The notes: generated from the sequence alone by a model not told the origin. A stretch of 64,000 nt of DNA from Azospirillum brasilense (GCF_001315015.1 NZ_CP012914.1:1302001-1366000); one strand, 5' to 3'; positions 26,296-36,575 are shown, numbered from the stretch's first letter. Translations and numbers: made by a program.

Positions 26296-27846
26296 ATGAG
26301 CGAGACGCCAGAAATCAAATCCGCCGAGCCCGTTCCGTCCCAGGCCCCAACCTCGGGGATGGGAGCGCCGCCGGGCCTGCTCGACCGCACCCTGGACACG
26401 CTGCGCGCGGGCTGGCGCGAGATCGCCGCTTCCGCCCGCGGGGTGGTCGGCGCCGCGCCGCGCGCCAATCTGCCCAAGGAGGACGCGGAGCGGCTGAAGG
26501 AGCAGATCGAAGCCTGTCTGGAGGGCCGCGGCGGCGAGGTGTCGGCGCGGGCACGGGCAGCGCAGCTCGGCCGCACCTATCTGGCGCTGGACGGGCAGGG
26601 GCGGCGCAATTTCCTGATGATGCTGGCGCGCGACTTCGACGTGGACCGCGCCGCCGTCGACCAGGCGATGGCGACCTTCCAGACGGCGGGCGATCCGGTG
26701 TCGCGCGGCCACGCCGAGCGCGCCCTGCGCCGCGCCTTGGAACCGCCGCGGCTGCGGCTGCTCACTCAGTTCAACGGCCTGCCGGAAGGGGTGAAATTCC
26801 TGGTGGACCTGCGCGCCGAGCTGATGGAGATGGCACGCGGCGAACCGCTGCTCCAGGCGCTGGAGGACGATCTCAAGAGCCTGCTGCGCAACTGGTTCGA
26901 CGTCGGCTTCCTGGAGATGCGCCGGATCACCTGGGACAGCCCGGCCTCGCTCCTGGAAAAGCTCATCAAATACGAGGCGGTGCACGAGATCAGCGGTTGG
27001 CGGGACCTGAAGGACCGCCTCGACTCCGACCGCCGCTGCTTCGCCTTCTTCCACCCGCGCATGCCGAACGAGCCGCTCATCTTCGTCGAGGTCGCTCTGG
27101 TCCAGGGCATGTCGGACAACGTCCAGGCGCTGCTCGACCCCTCCGCCCCGGTCTGCGACCCGAAGAGCGCCGACAGCGCCATCTTCTATTCCATCTCCAA
27201 CGCCCAGGTCGGGCTGGCGGGAATCAGCTTCGGCAACTTCCTCATCAAGCGGGTGGTGGACGGGCTGACCGGCGAATTCCCCAACATCAAATGCTTCGCC
27301 ACCCTGTCGCCGATTCCCGGCTTCCGCCGCTGGCTGGACCGGGAGCTGGCGGACCGCGGCGATTCGCTGCTCAGCCCGCCCGAGGCGGAGCGCATCGCCG
27401 AGGCCATGACCGCCCGGCACGATGGTGGCGAATCGGAGACGGAAGGCGACGCGGAGGAACGTCCGGTGCTGGCCGGCGCCTTGGCTCTGCCCGACTGGCA
27501 CACCGATGAGGAGCTTCAGAAGCAGCTTCGCGGCCCGTTGATGAGGCTGTGCGCGCATTACTTGACGACCGCGCGCGCGTCGGACCGCCGCAGCGAACGG
27601 CCGGGCGCGGCGCCGGCGCGAGCGCTCGACCCGGTCGCGCACTTCCATCTCAGCAACGGCGCCCGCATGGAGCGGCTGAACTGGCTGGGTGACCGTTCGG
27701 CCAAGGGCGTGCGCCAATCCTGCGGGATGATGATCAACTACCGCTACAAGCCGGGGGAAATCGACGCCAACCACGAAGCGTACCGGGGGGAGGGCAAGGT
27801 CAACGCCTCCTCCTCCATCCGGTCGCTGGGGAAGGGGGGCGGATGA
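26296..27846 (+). CDS. malonyl-CoA decarboxylase
   Basis: The 516-residue protein converts malonyl-CoA to acetyl-CoA and CO2. It has the two domains of the family: a helical N-terminal region (about residues 30-170) and a GNAT-like catalytic region. Motifs include ISGWRDLKDRLDSDRRCFAFFHPRMPNEPLIF, seen in pieces around residues 234-260, the segment KCFATLSPIPGFRRW that carries the catalytic serine, and near the end HLSNGARMERLNWLGD with the catalytic histidine and VRQSCGMMINYRY. No malonate transport or malonyl-CoA synthetase genes are next to it, so it may serve to balance malonyl-CoA. It follows the nnr gene by 106 bp. Confidence 0.94.
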   Translation: MSETPEIKSAEPVPSQAPTSGMGAPPGLLDRTLDTLRAGWREIAASARGVVGAAPRANLPKEDAERLKEQIEACLEGRGGEVSARARAAQLGRTYLALDGQGRRNFLMMLARDFDVDRAAVDQAMATFQTAGDPVSRGHAERALRRALEPPRLRLLTQFNGLPEGVKFLVDLRAELMEMARGEPLLQALEDDLKSLLRNWFDVGFLEMRRITWDSPASLLEKLIKYEAVHEISGWRDLKDRLDSDRRCFAFFHPRMPNEPLIFVEVALVQGMSDNVQALLDPSAPVCDPKSADSAIFYSISNAQVGLAGISFGNFLIKRVVDGLTGEFPNIKCFATLSPIPGFRRWLDRELADRGDSLLSPPEAERIAEAMTARHDGGESETEGDAEERPVLAGALALPDWHTDEELQKQLRGPLMRLCAHYLTTARASDRRSERPGAAPARALDPVAHFHLSNGARMERLNWLGDRSAKGVRQSCGMMINYRYKPGEIDANHEAYRGEGKVNASSSIRSLGKGGG

Positions 27847-28019
27847 GCCGGTTTGCCGCCCGCCGGGGCGTCGTCGTCGTCGCGTCCGGCGCCCCCCACC
27901 AATGGCGTGCGGAGCGGCGCCCATTTTGCCTGTTTGCGGCGCGAACCCTGTGCTATAGAGCGGACTTCGCCGGCAGTCCGTCGGGTGTTCCGCACCCGTC
28001 GCGGGCTGTCTATGCCATT

Positions 28020-28104
28020 GCGGGCGTGGCGGAACTGGTAGACGCGCCGGATTTAGGTTCCGGTGACTTCGGTCGTGGGGGTTCGAGTCCCTTCGCCCGC
28101 ACCA
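28020..28104 (+). tRNA. tRNA-Leu (TAG)
   Basis: An 85-base tRNA with the long variable arm of leucine tRNAs. The anticodon loop TTTAGGT gives anticodon TAG, the T arm has GGTTCGAGTCC, and CCA is encoded at 28102-28104. It stands just before tig, a conserved position in alphaproteobacteria. A TATAGA at 27954 may be its -10 box. Confidence 0.95.
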
Positions 28105-28195
28105 TGGCAACAGCTTGGACCGCATGGGAACACACGGTTTCGGGCCGCCCGGACGGGCGCCGCCGGGCCGGACAACGAGATAGGCTTTCGTTCCG

Positions 28196-29530
28196 ATGAA
28201 CATCACCGAGACCAGCGCCGACGGCCTGAAGCGCGAGTACAAGGTCGTCATTTCCGCCCAGGATATCGAACAGAAGGTGCAGGGCCGGCTCGAAGAGCTG
28301 CGCCGGACGGTGCAGCTCCCCGGCTTCCGTCCGGGCAAGGTGCCGGTTGCCGTGATCAAGCAGCGCTACGGCGGCAGCGTGCTGGCCGAGGCTCTGGAGG
28401 ATGCGATCGCCGACAGCTCGCGCCAGGCGCTGAACGAGCGCGGCCTGCGCATCGCCATGCAGCCGAAGATCAACGTCGAGAAGTACGAGGACGGCGGCGA
28501 CCTGTCCTACACCATGGGCGTCGAGCTTCTGCCGGACATCGAGCCGGGCGATCTCAGCGGCCTGGAGCTTGAGAAGCCGGTCGCCACGGTCGAGGACTCG
28601 GCCGTCGACGAGGCGCTGACCCGTCTGGCCTCCGCCCATTCGGTGCAGGCCCCGGTCACCGAGGACCGCGCGGCCGAGAAGGGCGACATCGCCGTGATCG
28701 ACTTCGCCGGTTCGGTCGATGGCGAGGCCCTGCCGGGCATGGACGGCAAGGACTACCCGCTGGAGCTGGGCGCCAACCAGTTCGTTCCGGGCTTCGAGGA
28801 CCAGCTGGTCGGCGCCAAGGCCGGCGAGCACCGCACGGTGAAGGTCACCTTCCCGGCCGACTACCCGCACGACCGCCTGAAGGGCGCGGACACCGTGTTC
28901 GAGGTGGACGTCAAGGAACTCCGCAAGAACGTCCCGGCTGAGGTCAACGACGACCTTGCCAAGGAGTTCGGCATGGAGAGCCTGGAGAAGCTGCGCGAGG
29001 CCGTCGGCGACCGCATCAAGGGCGAATACGCCAACGTGTCGCGCCTGCGCGTCAAGCGCCAGCTCCTCGATAAGCTGGCCGAGGCGCACTCCTTCGAAGT
29101 CCCGCCGGGCATGGTGGACGTCGAGTTCGAGGGCATCTGGCAGCGCCTTCAGCAGGAGCTCCAGAACGGCACCGCCGGTGAGGACGCCGGCAAGCCGGAA
29201 GAGGAGCTGAAGACCGAGTACCGCGGCATCGCCGAGCGCCGCGTGCGCCTGGGCCTGCTGCTGTCGGAGATCGGCCGCCGCAACGACATCCAGGTGACCC
29301 AGGACGAGATCAACCGCGCCCTGATCGCGGAAGCCCGCCGCTTCCCCGGCCAGGAGCGTCAGGTGTTCGAGTTCTTCAAGCAGAACCGGGAAGCGCTGGA
29401 AAACCTCCGCGCCCCGATCTTCGAGGACAAGGTCGTCGACTACATCCTGGACCAAGCCAAGGTGAGCGAGAAGCCGGTGTCCGCCGAAGAGCTGATGAAG
29501 GACCCCGACGAGGAGGCCGAGGCGGCCTGA
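28196..29530 (+). CDS. tig: trigger factor
   Basis: Trigger factor is the ribosome-bound chaperone and prolyl isomerase that meets nascent chains at the exit tunnel. The 444-residue protein has the ribosome-binding domain with the signature LPGFRPGKVP at about residues 41-50, the FKBP-type isomerase domain in the middle (about 160-240, with GDIAVIDFAGSVDG and AGEHRTVKVTFP), and a long helical C-terminal chaperone domain. The ATG at 28196 gives the standard start. It is first in the tig-clpP-clpX-lon-hup block, and a hairpin with T-run follows at 29545. Confidence 0.97.
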   Translation: MNITETSADGLKREYKVVISAQDIEQKVQGRLEELRRTVQLPGFRPGKVPVAVIKQRYGGSVLAEALEDAIADSSRQALNERGLRIAMQPKINVEKYEDGGDLSYTMGVELLPDIEPGDLSGLELEKPVATVEDSAVDEALTRLASAHSVQAPVTEDRAAEKGDIAVIDFAGSVDGEALPGMDGKDYPLELGANQFVPGFEDQLVGAKAGEHRTVKVTFPADYPHDRLKGADTVFEVDVKELRKNVPAEVNDDLAKEFGMESLEKLREAVGDRIKGEYANVSRLRVKRQLLDKLAEAHSFEVPPGMVDVEFEGIWQRLQQELQNGTAGEDAGKPEEELKTEYRGIAERRVRLGLLLSEIGRRNDIQVTQDEINRALIAEARRFPGQERQVFEFFKQNREALENLRAPIFEDKVVDYILDQAKVSEKPVSAEELMKDPDEEAEAA

Positions 29531-29544
29531 CGTCAGAAAGGTTG

Positions 29545-29570
29545 AGGGGCGGCCTACCGGTCGCCCCTTT
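29545..29570 (+). terminator. hairpin after tig
   Basis: A 7-bp stem (AGGGGCG at 29545-29551, CGCCCCT at 29562-29568) with a loop that can extend the stem, followed by a short TTT. It lies 14 bp after the tig stop and may weakly terminate before clpP. Confidence 0.6.
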
Positions 29571-29631
29571 CCATTCCTATATGTAGACTGCTCAGACGAC
29601 TAACCGAGCTGCGGGAGCAGGGAAGACCACC

Positions 29632-30264
29632 ATGTACGACTTCGAACCGAAGATGAATGCTCTGGTCCCGATGGTCATCGAGCAGACCAACCGGGGCGAA
29701 CGAGCGTACGATATTTACTCGCGCCTGCTGAAGGAACGGATCATCTTCTTGATCGGTGGCGTGAACGACGCCGTCGCCAGCCTGATCTGCTCGCAGCTGC
29801 TGTTCCTGGAATCGGAAAACCCGAGCAAGGACATCGCGCTCTACATCAATTCGCCGGGCGGATACGTCTCGGCCGGCCTCGCCATCTACGACACCATGCA
29901 GTACATCCGTCCGCAGGTGTCGACGGTGTGCATGGGGCAGGCGGCCTCGATGGGCTCGCTGCTGCTCGCCGCCGGTGCTCCGGGCAAGCGCTTCTCGCTG
30001 CCGAACAGCCGGATCATGATCCACCAGCCGTCGGGCGGCGCCCAGGGTCAGGCCTCGGACATCGAGATCCAGGCTCAGGAGATCCTGAAGCTGCGTTCGC
30101 GCCTCAACGACATCTACGTCAAGCACACCGGCCAGTCGCTCGACACGATCGAAGCGGCCATGGAGCGTGACAAGTTCATGTCGCCGGAGGAGGCCAAGGC
30201 CTTCGGGCTGATCGACGAGGTGGTGGAGAAGCGCCCCGGTTCGATCGGCGACGGCGCCGCCTGA
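29632..30264 (+). CDS. clpP: ATP-dependent Clp protease proteolytic subunit
   Basis: ClpP is the 14-subunit serine protease chamber that works with ClpX or ClpA. The 210-residue protein has the catalytic triad Ser106 (in MGQAASMGS), His131 (in RIMIHQP) and Asp180, matching the E. coli triad with a nine-residue offset from the mature numbering. The N-terminus [19 protein letters not shown] includes the short propeptide. It is 101 bp after tig and 212 bp before clpX. The ATG at 29632 fits family length. Confidence 0.98.
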   Translation: MYDFEPKMNALVPMVIEQTNRGERAYDIYSRLLKERIIFLIGGVNDAVASLICSQLLFLESENPSKDIALYINSPGGYVSAGLAIYDTMQYIRPQVSTVCMGQAASMGSLLLAAGAPGKRFSLPNSRIMIHQPSGGAQGQASDIEIQAQEILKLRSRLNDIYVKHTGQSLDTIEAAMERDKFMSPEEAKAFGLIDEVVEKRPGSIGDGAA

Positions 30265-30293
30265 GGGGGCGCGCGAACTAATGATTGATTGCG

Positions 30294-30326
30294 CCGGTTC
30301 CCTGTTGTTGAATGATGGGGAACCGG
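30294..30326 (+). repeat. 9-bp inverted repeat between clpP and clpX
   Basis: CCGGTTCCC at 30294-30302 and GGGAACCGG at 30318-30326 form a perfect stem with a 15-base loop, 29 bp after the clpP stop. There is no T-run, so it may be a weak terminator, a processing site or an operator. The rest of the 212-bp gap, to 30476, should hold the clpX promoter but no clear one was seen. Confidence 0.5.
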
Positions 30327-30476
30327 TCCGATGGATCGGGTTCGAAGGATGAGCGGATGCGTTAACCTTGTCACGGGCCATGCCCGGGACAACCTTTGAA
30401 AGGACCGGCGTCGGGGGACGCCGCAGGCGGTTGACAGGTTATACGGATCAGTCCCCCGCGAGATGACGGAGTACCG

Positions 30477-31745
30477 ATGAGCAAGTCCAGCAGCGGCGAT
30501 TCGAAGAACACGCTCTACTGCTCCTTTTGCGGCAAGAGCCAGCACGAGGTCCGCAAGCTGATTGCCGGTCCGACGGTGTTCATCTGCGATGAATGCGTCG
30601 AGCTGTGCATGGACATCATTCGCGAGGAGAACAAGACGACCCTCGTGAAGTCCCGCGACGGCGTGCCGACCCCGCGCGACATCCATGCGGTACTGGACGA
30701 TTACGTGATCGGCCAGCATCACGCGAAACGGGTCCTTTCTGTTGCGGTGCACAACCACTACAAGCGGTTGGCGCACGGCACGAAGCACAACGACGTCGAA
30801 CTGGCGAAGTCCAACATCCTGCTGGTCGGCCCCACGGGCTGCGGCAAGACGCTGCTCGCCCAGACGCTCGCCCGGATCATCGACGTTCCCTTCACGATGG
30901 CCGACGCCACGACCCTGACCGAGGCGGGCTATGTCGGCGAGGACGTCGAGAACATCATCCTCAAGCTGCTCCAGGCCGCCGACTACAACGTCGAGCGGGC
31001 GCAGCGCGGCATCGTCTACATCGACGAGGTCGACAAGATCAGCCGCAAGTCCGACAACCCGTCGATCACGCGCGACGTGTCGGGCGAGGGCGTGCAGCAG
31101 GCCCTGCTGAAGATCATGGAGGGCACCGTCGCCTCCGTGCCTCCGCAGGGTGGCCGCAAGCACCCGCAGCAGGAGTTCCTGCAGGTCGACACGAGCAACA
31201 TCCTGTTCATCTGCGGCGGCGCCTTCGCCGGGCTGGACAAGATCATCGCGCAGCGCGGCAAGGGCACGTCGATCGGCTTCGGCGCTGATGTGCGCGGCCC
31301 GGACGAGCGTTCGACCGGCGACATCCTGCGTGAGGTCGAGCCCGAGGATCTGCTGAAATTCGGCCTGATCCCCGAGTTCATCGGTCGTCTGCCGGTGGTC
31401 GCCACCCTGTCCGACCTCGACGAAACGGCTCTGGTCGAGATCCTCACCAAGCCGAAGAATGCCCTGGTCAAGCAGTACCAGCGCCTGTTCGAGATGGAGG
31501 ACGTCCGTCTGGAATTCTCCGACGACGCCCTGCGCACCATCTCCCACAAGGCCATCCAGCGGAAGACCGGCGCACGCGGCCTGCGGTCGATCATGGAGTC
31601 GATCCTGCTCGACCCGATGTTCGATCTGCCCGGCCTGTCGGGGGTGGAAAGCATCCTGGTCAACAAGGAGGTGGTCGAGGGGCGCGCCAAGCCGCTTTAC
31701 GTCCACGCCGAACGCCGCGGGGAGCAGCAGGCACCGGGTGCCTGA
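30477..31745 (+). CDS. clpX: ATP-dependent Clp protease ATP-binding subunit
   Basis: ClpX unfolds substrates and feeds them to ClpP. The 422-residue protein has the N-terminal C4 zinc finger (Cys15, Cys18, Cys37, Cys40), the AAA+ Walker A GPTGCGKT at residues 118-125, the Walker [11 protein letters not shown], the substrate pore loop GYVGED, and the sensor-2 arginine region [12 protein letters not shown]. The last 15 residues are a divergent tail. It lies after clpP, its partner, and is followed by a hairpin that separates it from lon. Confidence 0.98.
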   Translation: MSKSSSGDSKNTLYCSFCGKSQHEVRKLIAGPTVFICDECVELCMDIIREENKTTLVKSRDGVPTPRDIHAVLDDYVIGQHHAKRVLSVAVHNHYKRLAHGTKHNDVELAKSNILLVGPTGCGKTLLAQTLARIIDVPFTMADATTLTEAGYVGEDVENIILKLLQAADYNVERAQRGIVYIDEVDKISRKSDNPSITRDVSGEGVQQALLKIMEGTVASVPPQGGRKHPQQEFLQVDTSNILFICGGAFAGLDKIIAQRGKGTSIGFGADVRGPDERSTGDILREVEPEDLLKFGLIPEFIGRLPVVATLSDLDETALVEILTKPKNALVKQYQRLFEMEDVRLEFSDDALRTISHKAIQRKTGARGLRSIMESILLDPMFDLPGLSGVESILVNKEVVEGRAKPLYVHAERRGEQQAPGA

Positions 31746-31778
31746 GTTCGTCACGGCCGATCAGCATCGGGTACGAGG

Positions 31779-31801
31779 AAGGGCGCCTTTGGGCGCCCTT
31801 T
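31779..31801 (+). terminator. hairpin after clpX
   Basis: AAGGGCGCC (31779-31787) pairs with GGCGCCCTT (31792-31800) over a four-base loop, 33 bp after the clpX stop. The T tract is short, so termination may be incomplete. Confidence 0.65.
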
Positions 31802-31898
31802 GTCGTTTCCGGCTTTTGCAGACATCGAGGGCGCCAGCCGGGCCGCGGGGCGGTCGGATCGGCATGTCGCACCGCCATACGGAATTGGGGTTCTGGCC

Positions 31899-31928
31899 CT
31901 TGAAGGGGGGCTATGGCTGTGCCACGTT
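31899..31928 (+). promoter_or_regulatory. possible heat-shock promoter of lon
   Basis: CTTGAAG at 31899-31905 is a good -35 for an RpoH (sigma-32) promoter, and CCACGTT about 18 bp later is a poor -10. It lies about 100 bp before lon, which is a heat-shock gene in other bacteria. The call rests on the -35 and context only. Confidence 0.3.
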
Positions 31929-32030
31929 AGAAAAAGTGCCGGTTTTCGATCCCTGTGCTCATCCCCCGAGGCGGGGGTCTTCCCAGGCCCATCCCGGGCT
32001 GACGGCGTCCCAATGAAAGAGGCCCAATCA

Positions 32031-34445
32031 ATGTTCGAAATCCCTCGTGGTGCCCTCTATCCGGTCCTGCCGCTCCGCGACATCGTGGTTTTCCCCCACA
32101 TGATCGTGCCTCTTTTCGTCGGCCGTGAGAAATCCGTGCGCGCCCTGGAAGACGTGATGAAGGACGATAAGCAGATCCTTCTCGTCACCCAGAAGAACGC
32201 CGCGCAGGACGATCCGACGCCGGCCGATATCTACAGCGTCGGCACCGTTGGGACCGTGTTGCAGCTGCTGAAGCTGCCCGACGGAACGGTGAAGGTGCTC
32301 GTGGAGGGCGGCCAACGCGCGTCCATCACCAAGTTCGCCGAGAACGAGGATTTCTTCCAGGCCCACGCCGACCTCGTCGAGGAGAAGGTCGGGGAAAGCC
32401 AGGAACTTGAGGCGCTGGGACGCGCGGTCGTCTCGCAATTCGAGCAGTACATCAAGCTGAACAAGAAGATCCCGCCGGAGGTCCTGGTCTCGATCAACCA
32501 GATCGAAGAGCCGGGAAAGCTGGCGGACACCGTCGCCTCCCACCTCGCGCTGAAGATTCCGGAAAAGCAGCAGCTTCTGGAATGCGCCACGGTTTCGGAG
32601 CGGTTGGAGCGGGTCTACGCCTTCATGGAAGGCGAAATCGGTGTCCTCCAAGTGGAAAAGCGCATCCGCAACCGCGTCAAGCGGCAGATGGAGAAGACCC
32701 AGCGCGAGTACTACCTCAACGAACAGCTCAAGGCGATCCAGAAGGAACTCGGCGAGACCGAGGACGGCCGTGACGAGTCGGCCGAGCTGGAAGAGAAGAT
32801 CAACAAGACCCGCTTCTCCAAGGAAGCCCGCGACAAGGCCCTGGCCGAGCTGAAGAAGCTGCGCTCCATGAGCCCGATGTCGGCCGAGGCGACGGTGGTG
32901 CGCAACTATCTGGACTGGATGCTGTCCATTCCGTGGAAGAAGCGCACCAAGGTGAAGAAGGACCTGAAGCTCGCGCAGAAGATCCTCGACGCCGACCACT
33001 ACGGCCTGGAGAAGGTCAAGGAACGCATCCTCGAGTATCTTGCGGTCCAGAACCGCATGAACAAGGTCAAGGGGCCGATCCTGTGCCTCGTCGGGCCGCC
33101 CGGCGTTGGCAAGACCTCGCTCGGCAAGTCGATCGCCAAGTCCACCGGCCGCAATTTCGTGCGCATGTCGCTCGGCGGCGTGCGGGACGAGGCTGAGGTC
33201 CGCGGCCACCGACGCACCTACATCGGCTCGATGCCCGGCAAGGTCATCCAGGGCATGAAGAAGGCGAAGTCGTCCAACCCGCTGTTCCTGCTGGATGAGA
33301 TCGACAAGCTCGGCGCCGACTGGCGCGGCGACCCGTCGTCGGCCCTGCTTGAGGTTCTCGATCCCGAGCAGAACGGCACTTTCAACGACCATTATCTGGA
33401 GGTCGATTACGACCTGTCGGACGTGATGTTCGTCTGCACGGCCAACACGATGCGCATGCCGCAGCCGCTGCTGGACCGCATGGAGATCATCCGCGTCGCC
33501 GGCTATACCGAGGATGAAAAGGTCGAGATTTCCAAGCGCCACCTGATCGAAAAGCAGGTGGAAGCCAACGGCTTGAAGAAGGGCGAGTTCGCCATTTCCG
33601 ACGACGCGCTGCGCGACCTGATCCGCTATTACACGCGGGAAGCCGGCGTCCGCAGCCTGGAGCGCGAGATCGCCAACCTCTGCCGCAAAGCCGTGAAGGA
33701 GATCCTGATGAAGGGCTCCGCCGGCGCCAAGGTTTCGGTCACGCGCCGGAACCTGGACAAGTACGCTGGCGTCCGCCGCTTCCACTTCGGCGAGGCGGAG
33801 CTGGAGGATCTGGTGGGCGTCACCACCGGGCTGGCCTGGACGGAAGTCGGAGGCGAGCTGCTGTCGATCGAGGCGGTCAGCCTGCCCGGCAAGGGGCGGG
33901 TGACCACCACCGGCAAGCTGGGCGACGTCATGAAGGAGTCGGTCCAGGCGGCGGAGAGCTACGTCAAGTCGCGGGCCACCGCCTTCGGCATCAAGCCGAC
34001 GCTCTTCGAGAAGCGGGACATCCACGTCCACGTGCCCGAAGGCGCCACTCCGAAGGACGGCCCCTCGGCGGGCGTGGCGATGATCACCTCGATCGTTTCG
34101 GTCCTGACCGGTATCGCGGTCCGCAAGGACGTGGCGATGACCGGTGAGATCACCCTGCGCGGCCGGGTGCTTCCGATCGGCGGTCTGAAGGAGAAGCTGC
34201 TGGCTGCTCTGCGCGGCGGCCTCAAGCATGTGCTGATCCCGAAGGACAACGAGAAGGATCTCGCCGAGATCCCGGACAACGTGAAGCGCGGGCTGGAGAT
34301 CATCCCAGTCAGCACCGTCGACGACGTCCTGAAGCACGCCCTGGTTCGGGAAGTCGAGCCCATCGAGTGGAAGGAGCCGGAAGCGGTCGAGCCGGCGGTC
34401 GCCAAGCCGCAGACTGACGGCGGAGGCGAGGTGCTTCGTCACTGA
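32031..34445 (+). CDS. lon: ATP-dependent protease La
   Basis: Lon is the hexameric AAA+ serine protease that removes misfolded and some regulatory proteins. The 804-residue protein has the N-terminal Lon domain starting [15 protein letters not shown], the Walker [14 protein letters not shown] near residue 354, the Walker [12 protein letters not shown], and the protease domain with the catalytic serine in [11 protein letters not shown] and lysine in [10 protein letters not shown]. The ATG at 32031 is preceded by AAAGAGG; an in-frame ATG at 32013 would add six residues but lacks a ribosome site. It is followed by a strong hairpin before hup. Confidence 0.98.
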   Translation: MFEIPRGALYPVLPLRDIVVFPHMIVPLFVGREKSVRALEDVMKDDKQILLVTQKNAAQDDPTPADIYSVGTVGTVLQLLKLPDGTVKVLVEGGQRASITKFAENEDFFQAHADLVEEKVGESQELEALGRAVVSQFEQYIKLNKKIPPEVLVSINQIEEPGKLADTVASHLALKIPEKQQLLECATVSERLERVYAFMEGEIGVLQVEKRIRNRVKRQMEKTQREYYLNEQLKAIQKELGETEDGRDESAELEEKINKTRFSKEARDKALAELKKLRSMSPMSAEATVVRNYLDWMLSIPWKKRTKVKKDLKLAQKILDADHYGLEKVKERILEYLAVQNRMNKVKGPILCLVGPPGVGKTSLGKSIAKSTGRNFVRMSLGGVRDEAEVRGHRRTYIGSMPGKVIQGMKKAKSSNPLFLLDEIDKLGADWRGDPSSALLEVLDPEQNGTFNDHYLEVDYDLSDVMFVCTANTMRMPQPLLDRMEIIRVAGYTEDEKVEISKRHLIEKQVEANGLKKGEFAISDDALRDLIRYYTREAGVRSLEREIANLCRKAVKEILMKGSAGAKVSVTRRNLDKYAGVRRFHFGEAELEDLVGVTTGLAWTEVGGELLSIEAVSLPGKGRVTTTGKLGDVMKESVQAAESYVKSRATAFGIKPTLFEKRDIHVHVPEGATPKDGPSAGVAMITSIVSVLTGIAVRKDVAMTGEITLRGRVLPIGGLKEKLLAALRGGLKHVLIPKDNEKDLAEIPDNVKRGLEIIPVSTVDDVLKHALVREVEPIEWKEPEAVEPAVAKPQTDGGGEVLRH

Positions 34446-34490
34446 TCCAGCTTGGCGTTTAAAGCACCCTTAAAGCGCTACCATGCTTCG

Positions 34491-34527
34491 CATCGCCCGC
34501 CCGTCTGCAATTGACGGGCGGGCGATG
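34491..34527 (+). terminator. perfect 15-bp hairpin between lon and hup
   Basis: CATCGCCCGCCCGTC at 34491-34505 and its exact complement at 34513-34527 form a 15-bp stem with a 7-base loop. It lies 45 bp after the lon stop. The T-run is absent right after it (TCGCGTTTATCG), so it is either a rho-assisted terminator or an RNA structure protecting the lon end. Confidence 0.55.
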
Positions 34528-34609
34528 TCGCGTTTATCGTTTGAATGCGTGATGTCATTGAGTGCCTTTTCTTCCATTTTCTTTGCCGGACTGAGAAGGG
34601 GGGAAGTAA

Positions 34610-34882
34610 GTGAACAAGAACGATCTGGTGGCGCACGTCGCCGACGCCGTGGGTTTGTCCAAAACCGACGCGACCAAGGCGGTCGACGCAATTTTCGACG
34701 GCATCGCCGACTCGCTCAAGAACGGGGAGGAGGTCCGTCTGGTCGGATTCGGCACATTCGCGGTTTCCGAACGCGCGGCCAGCGAGGGACGCAACCCGCG
34801 CACCGGCGAAAAGATCGCCATACCCGCGTCGAAACAGCCGAAGTTCAAGCCGGGCAAGACCTTGAAGGACGGGTTGAAGTGA
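34610..34882 (+). CDS. hup: DNA-binding protein HU
   Basis: HU is the small histone-like protein that bends and compacts DNA. The 90-residue product has the full fold: an N-terminal helical half (NKNDLVAHVADAVGLSKTDA), the VRLVGFGTFAVSERAA strands, and the DNA-binding arm GRNPRTGEKIAIPAS followed by KPGKTLKDGL. The start is the GTG at 34610, preceded by AAGGGGGGAAG. It follows lon as in other alphaproteobacteria and is ended by a hairpin at 34923, before tRNA-Val. Confidence 0.97.
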   Translation: MNKNDLVAHVADAVGLSKTDATKAVDAIFDGIADSLKNGEEVRLVGFGTFAVSERAASEGRNPRTGEKIAIPASKQPKFKPGKTLKDGLK

Positions 34883-34922
34883 TGACGTCTTGAACGGATA
34901 GGGCATTCCGGGCATAGTGCGC

Positions 34923-34949
34923 GCCGGTCAGCACGGGCTGGCCGGCTTT
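34923..34949 (+). terminator. hairpin terminator after hup
   Basis: GCCGGTCAGC at 34923-34932 pairs with GCTGGCCGGC at 34937-34946 with one G-U wobble over a four-base loop, then TTT. It lies 40 bp after the hup stop. Confidence 0.7.
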
Positions 34950-34988
34950 GCGTTGTCTGGAACGTCAATCCGGTCAACGACGCGGCGC

Positions 34989-35063
34989 GGGCGATTAGCT
35001 CAGCGGTAGAGCATCTCGTTTACACCGAGAGGGTCGGGGGTTCGAAACCCTCATCGCCCACCA
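34989..35063 (+). tRNA. tRNA-Val (TAC)
   Basis: A 75-base cloverleaf with acceptor GGGCGAT/ATCGCCC, anticodon loop TTTACAC (anticodon TAC), T arm GGTTCGAAACC and encoded CCA at 35061-35063. Confidence 0.95.
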
Positions 35064-35228
35064 TCGCGCCCTGGCCATTCCGGCCGGCACTTTTCAAATT
35101 CGTGATTGACAGGCCATGCGTCGGGCGGCTAGAAACCGCCCATCGGCGACGGGGCGTGGCCCCGGAAACTGCGCTGCGATCCTATGACACGGACGCCTGT
35201 TTTTGCGCATTTCACATCGCCGTGTCGC

Positions 35229-35305
<77 letters not shown>

Positions 35306-35649
35306 TTCTCTCCCTCACCATTCTCCTTTTTGCAATGAAAATGAAGCCTTCATGGCTTTACCGGCAGGCACGCGATCCCCATATCCGATTAGCTCGACCC
35401 GCATATCCGATAAGCCGGATAGAGAGAAGGGTCATTTAAAAAGTTTGGTAATACCAAGGACATCCGCTCATTTCCGCAGAGTGGATTCGTTGGCCGAAAG
35501 CGATTCAAAGCGCTTTCCTTGATCACGCTCTCGTCATATATTCCGGCCCGTCTGATGGGCTAATCCAAGGCATTCCAGCCACGACACCGCGCGTCGGCCG
35601 ATTACCGGCCGTACCGGCGATCGTGGCGTGGGCTTATGGGAGGACCGCG
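35306..35649 (+). promoter_or_regulatory. 344-bp leader region of the nuo operon
   Basis: No gene is evident here, and base composition is more A/T-rich than around it, as expected of a promoter region. It holds a 13-bp near-exact direct repeat, CATATCCGATTAG (35380-35392) and CATATCCGATAAG (35402-35414), spaced 22 bp, two helical turns apart. The second copy also forms an inverted repeat TATCCG/CGGATA (35404-35421). A palindrome AAAGCGCTTT is at 35507-35516. No -35/-10 pair of normal spacing was found. Confidence 0.45.
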
Positions 35650-36018
35650 GTGACCAACCCGCTGATCATTGAGTACCTTCCGATCCTGGTGTTCCTGCTG
35701 ATCGGTATCGCGCTGGCCGTGGTGATGGTTGGCGCGTCTTACATCATCAGCCCGAAGAATCCGGATTCGGAGAAGCTCTCCCCCTACGAGTGCGGCTTCG
35801 AGCCGTTCGAGGATGCCCGCACGAAGTTCGACGTGCGGTTTTACCTGGTCTCCATCCTGTTCATCATCTTCGACCTCGAGGTCGCCTTCCTGTTCCCGTG
35901 GGCCGTGGCGCTCGGGGACATCGGCCTCTTCGGCTTCTGGTCGATGATCGTGTTCCTTGGGATTCTGACCATCGGCTTCATCTATGAGTGGAAGAAAGGA
36001 GCTCTGGAATGGGAGTAG
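35650..36018 (+). CDS. nuoA: NADH-quinone oxidoreductase subunit A
   Basis: NuoA is a three-helix membrane subunit of complex I at the junction with the peripheral arm. The 122-residue product has helix 1 ([19 protein letters not shown]), the conserved loop [18 protein letters not shown] with the cysteine that is exposed in the deactive form, then two more helices ending [11 protein letters not shown]. The start is the GTG at 35650 after GGGAGG; an upstream GTG at 35623 would add unconserved residues. The end overlaps the start of nuoB by 10 bp. Confidence 0.96.
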   Translation: MTNPLIIEYLPILVFLLIGIALAVVMVGASYIISPKNPDSEKLSPYECGFEPFEDARTKFDVRFYLVSILFIIFDLEVAFLFPWAVALGDIGLFGFWSMIVFLGILTIGFIYEWKKGALEWE

Positions 36019-36551
36019 AGGCTGCCAAGCTGGCGCCGATTCCGCCCGGACCGGAACAGGACGCCTATCTCCGCGCGGTTACCGAGGAGATCCAGGAAAA
36101 GGGCTTCATCACGGCGAAGTACGAGGACGTGCTCGCCTGGGCCCGCACCGGTTCCCTGTGGCCGATGACCTTCGGTCTGGCCTGCTGCGCGGTGGAGATG
36201 ATCCACGCCTACATGAGCCGGTACGACCTGGACCGTTTCGGCGTCATTCCGCGCCCCAGCCCGCGCCAGTCCGACTGCATGATCGTGGCCGGCACGCTGA
36301 CCAACAAGATGGCCCCCGCGCTGCGCAAGGTCTATGACCAGATGCCGGAACCGCGCTGGGTGATCTCGATGGGCTCCTGCGCCAACGGCGGCGGCTACTA
36401 TCACTATTCCTACTCGGTGGTGCGCGGCTGCGACCGGATCGTTCCGGTCGATATTTACGTGCCGGGCTGTCCTCCGACCGCGGAAGCGCTGGTCTACGGC
36501 ATTCTGCAACTCCAGAAGAAGATCCGGCGCGGCAACCGCATCGCTCGCTGA
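36009..36551 (+). CDS. nuoB: NADH-quinone oxidoreductase subunit B
   Basis: NuoB carries iron-sulfur cluster N2, the last electron donor to quinone. The 180-residue protein shows the ligand cysteines in [21 protein letters not shown] and [11 protein letters not shown]. The N-terminal 20 residues are variable. The ATG at 36009 lies inside the nuoA end and follows an AAAGGAGC site. It is followed by nuoC after 24 bp. Confidence 0.98.
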   Translation: MGVEAAKLAPIPPGPEQDAYLRAVTEEIQEKGFITAKYEDVLAWARTGSLWPMTFGLACCAVEMIHAYMSRYDLDRFGVIPRPSPRQSDCMIVAGTLTNKMAPALRKVYDQMPEPRWVISMGSCANGGGYYHYSYSVVRGCDRIVPVDIYVPGCPPTAEALVYGILQLQKKIRRGNRIAR

Positions 36552-36575
36552 ATAAGAAAAAGGCAGGTCCTGGCC

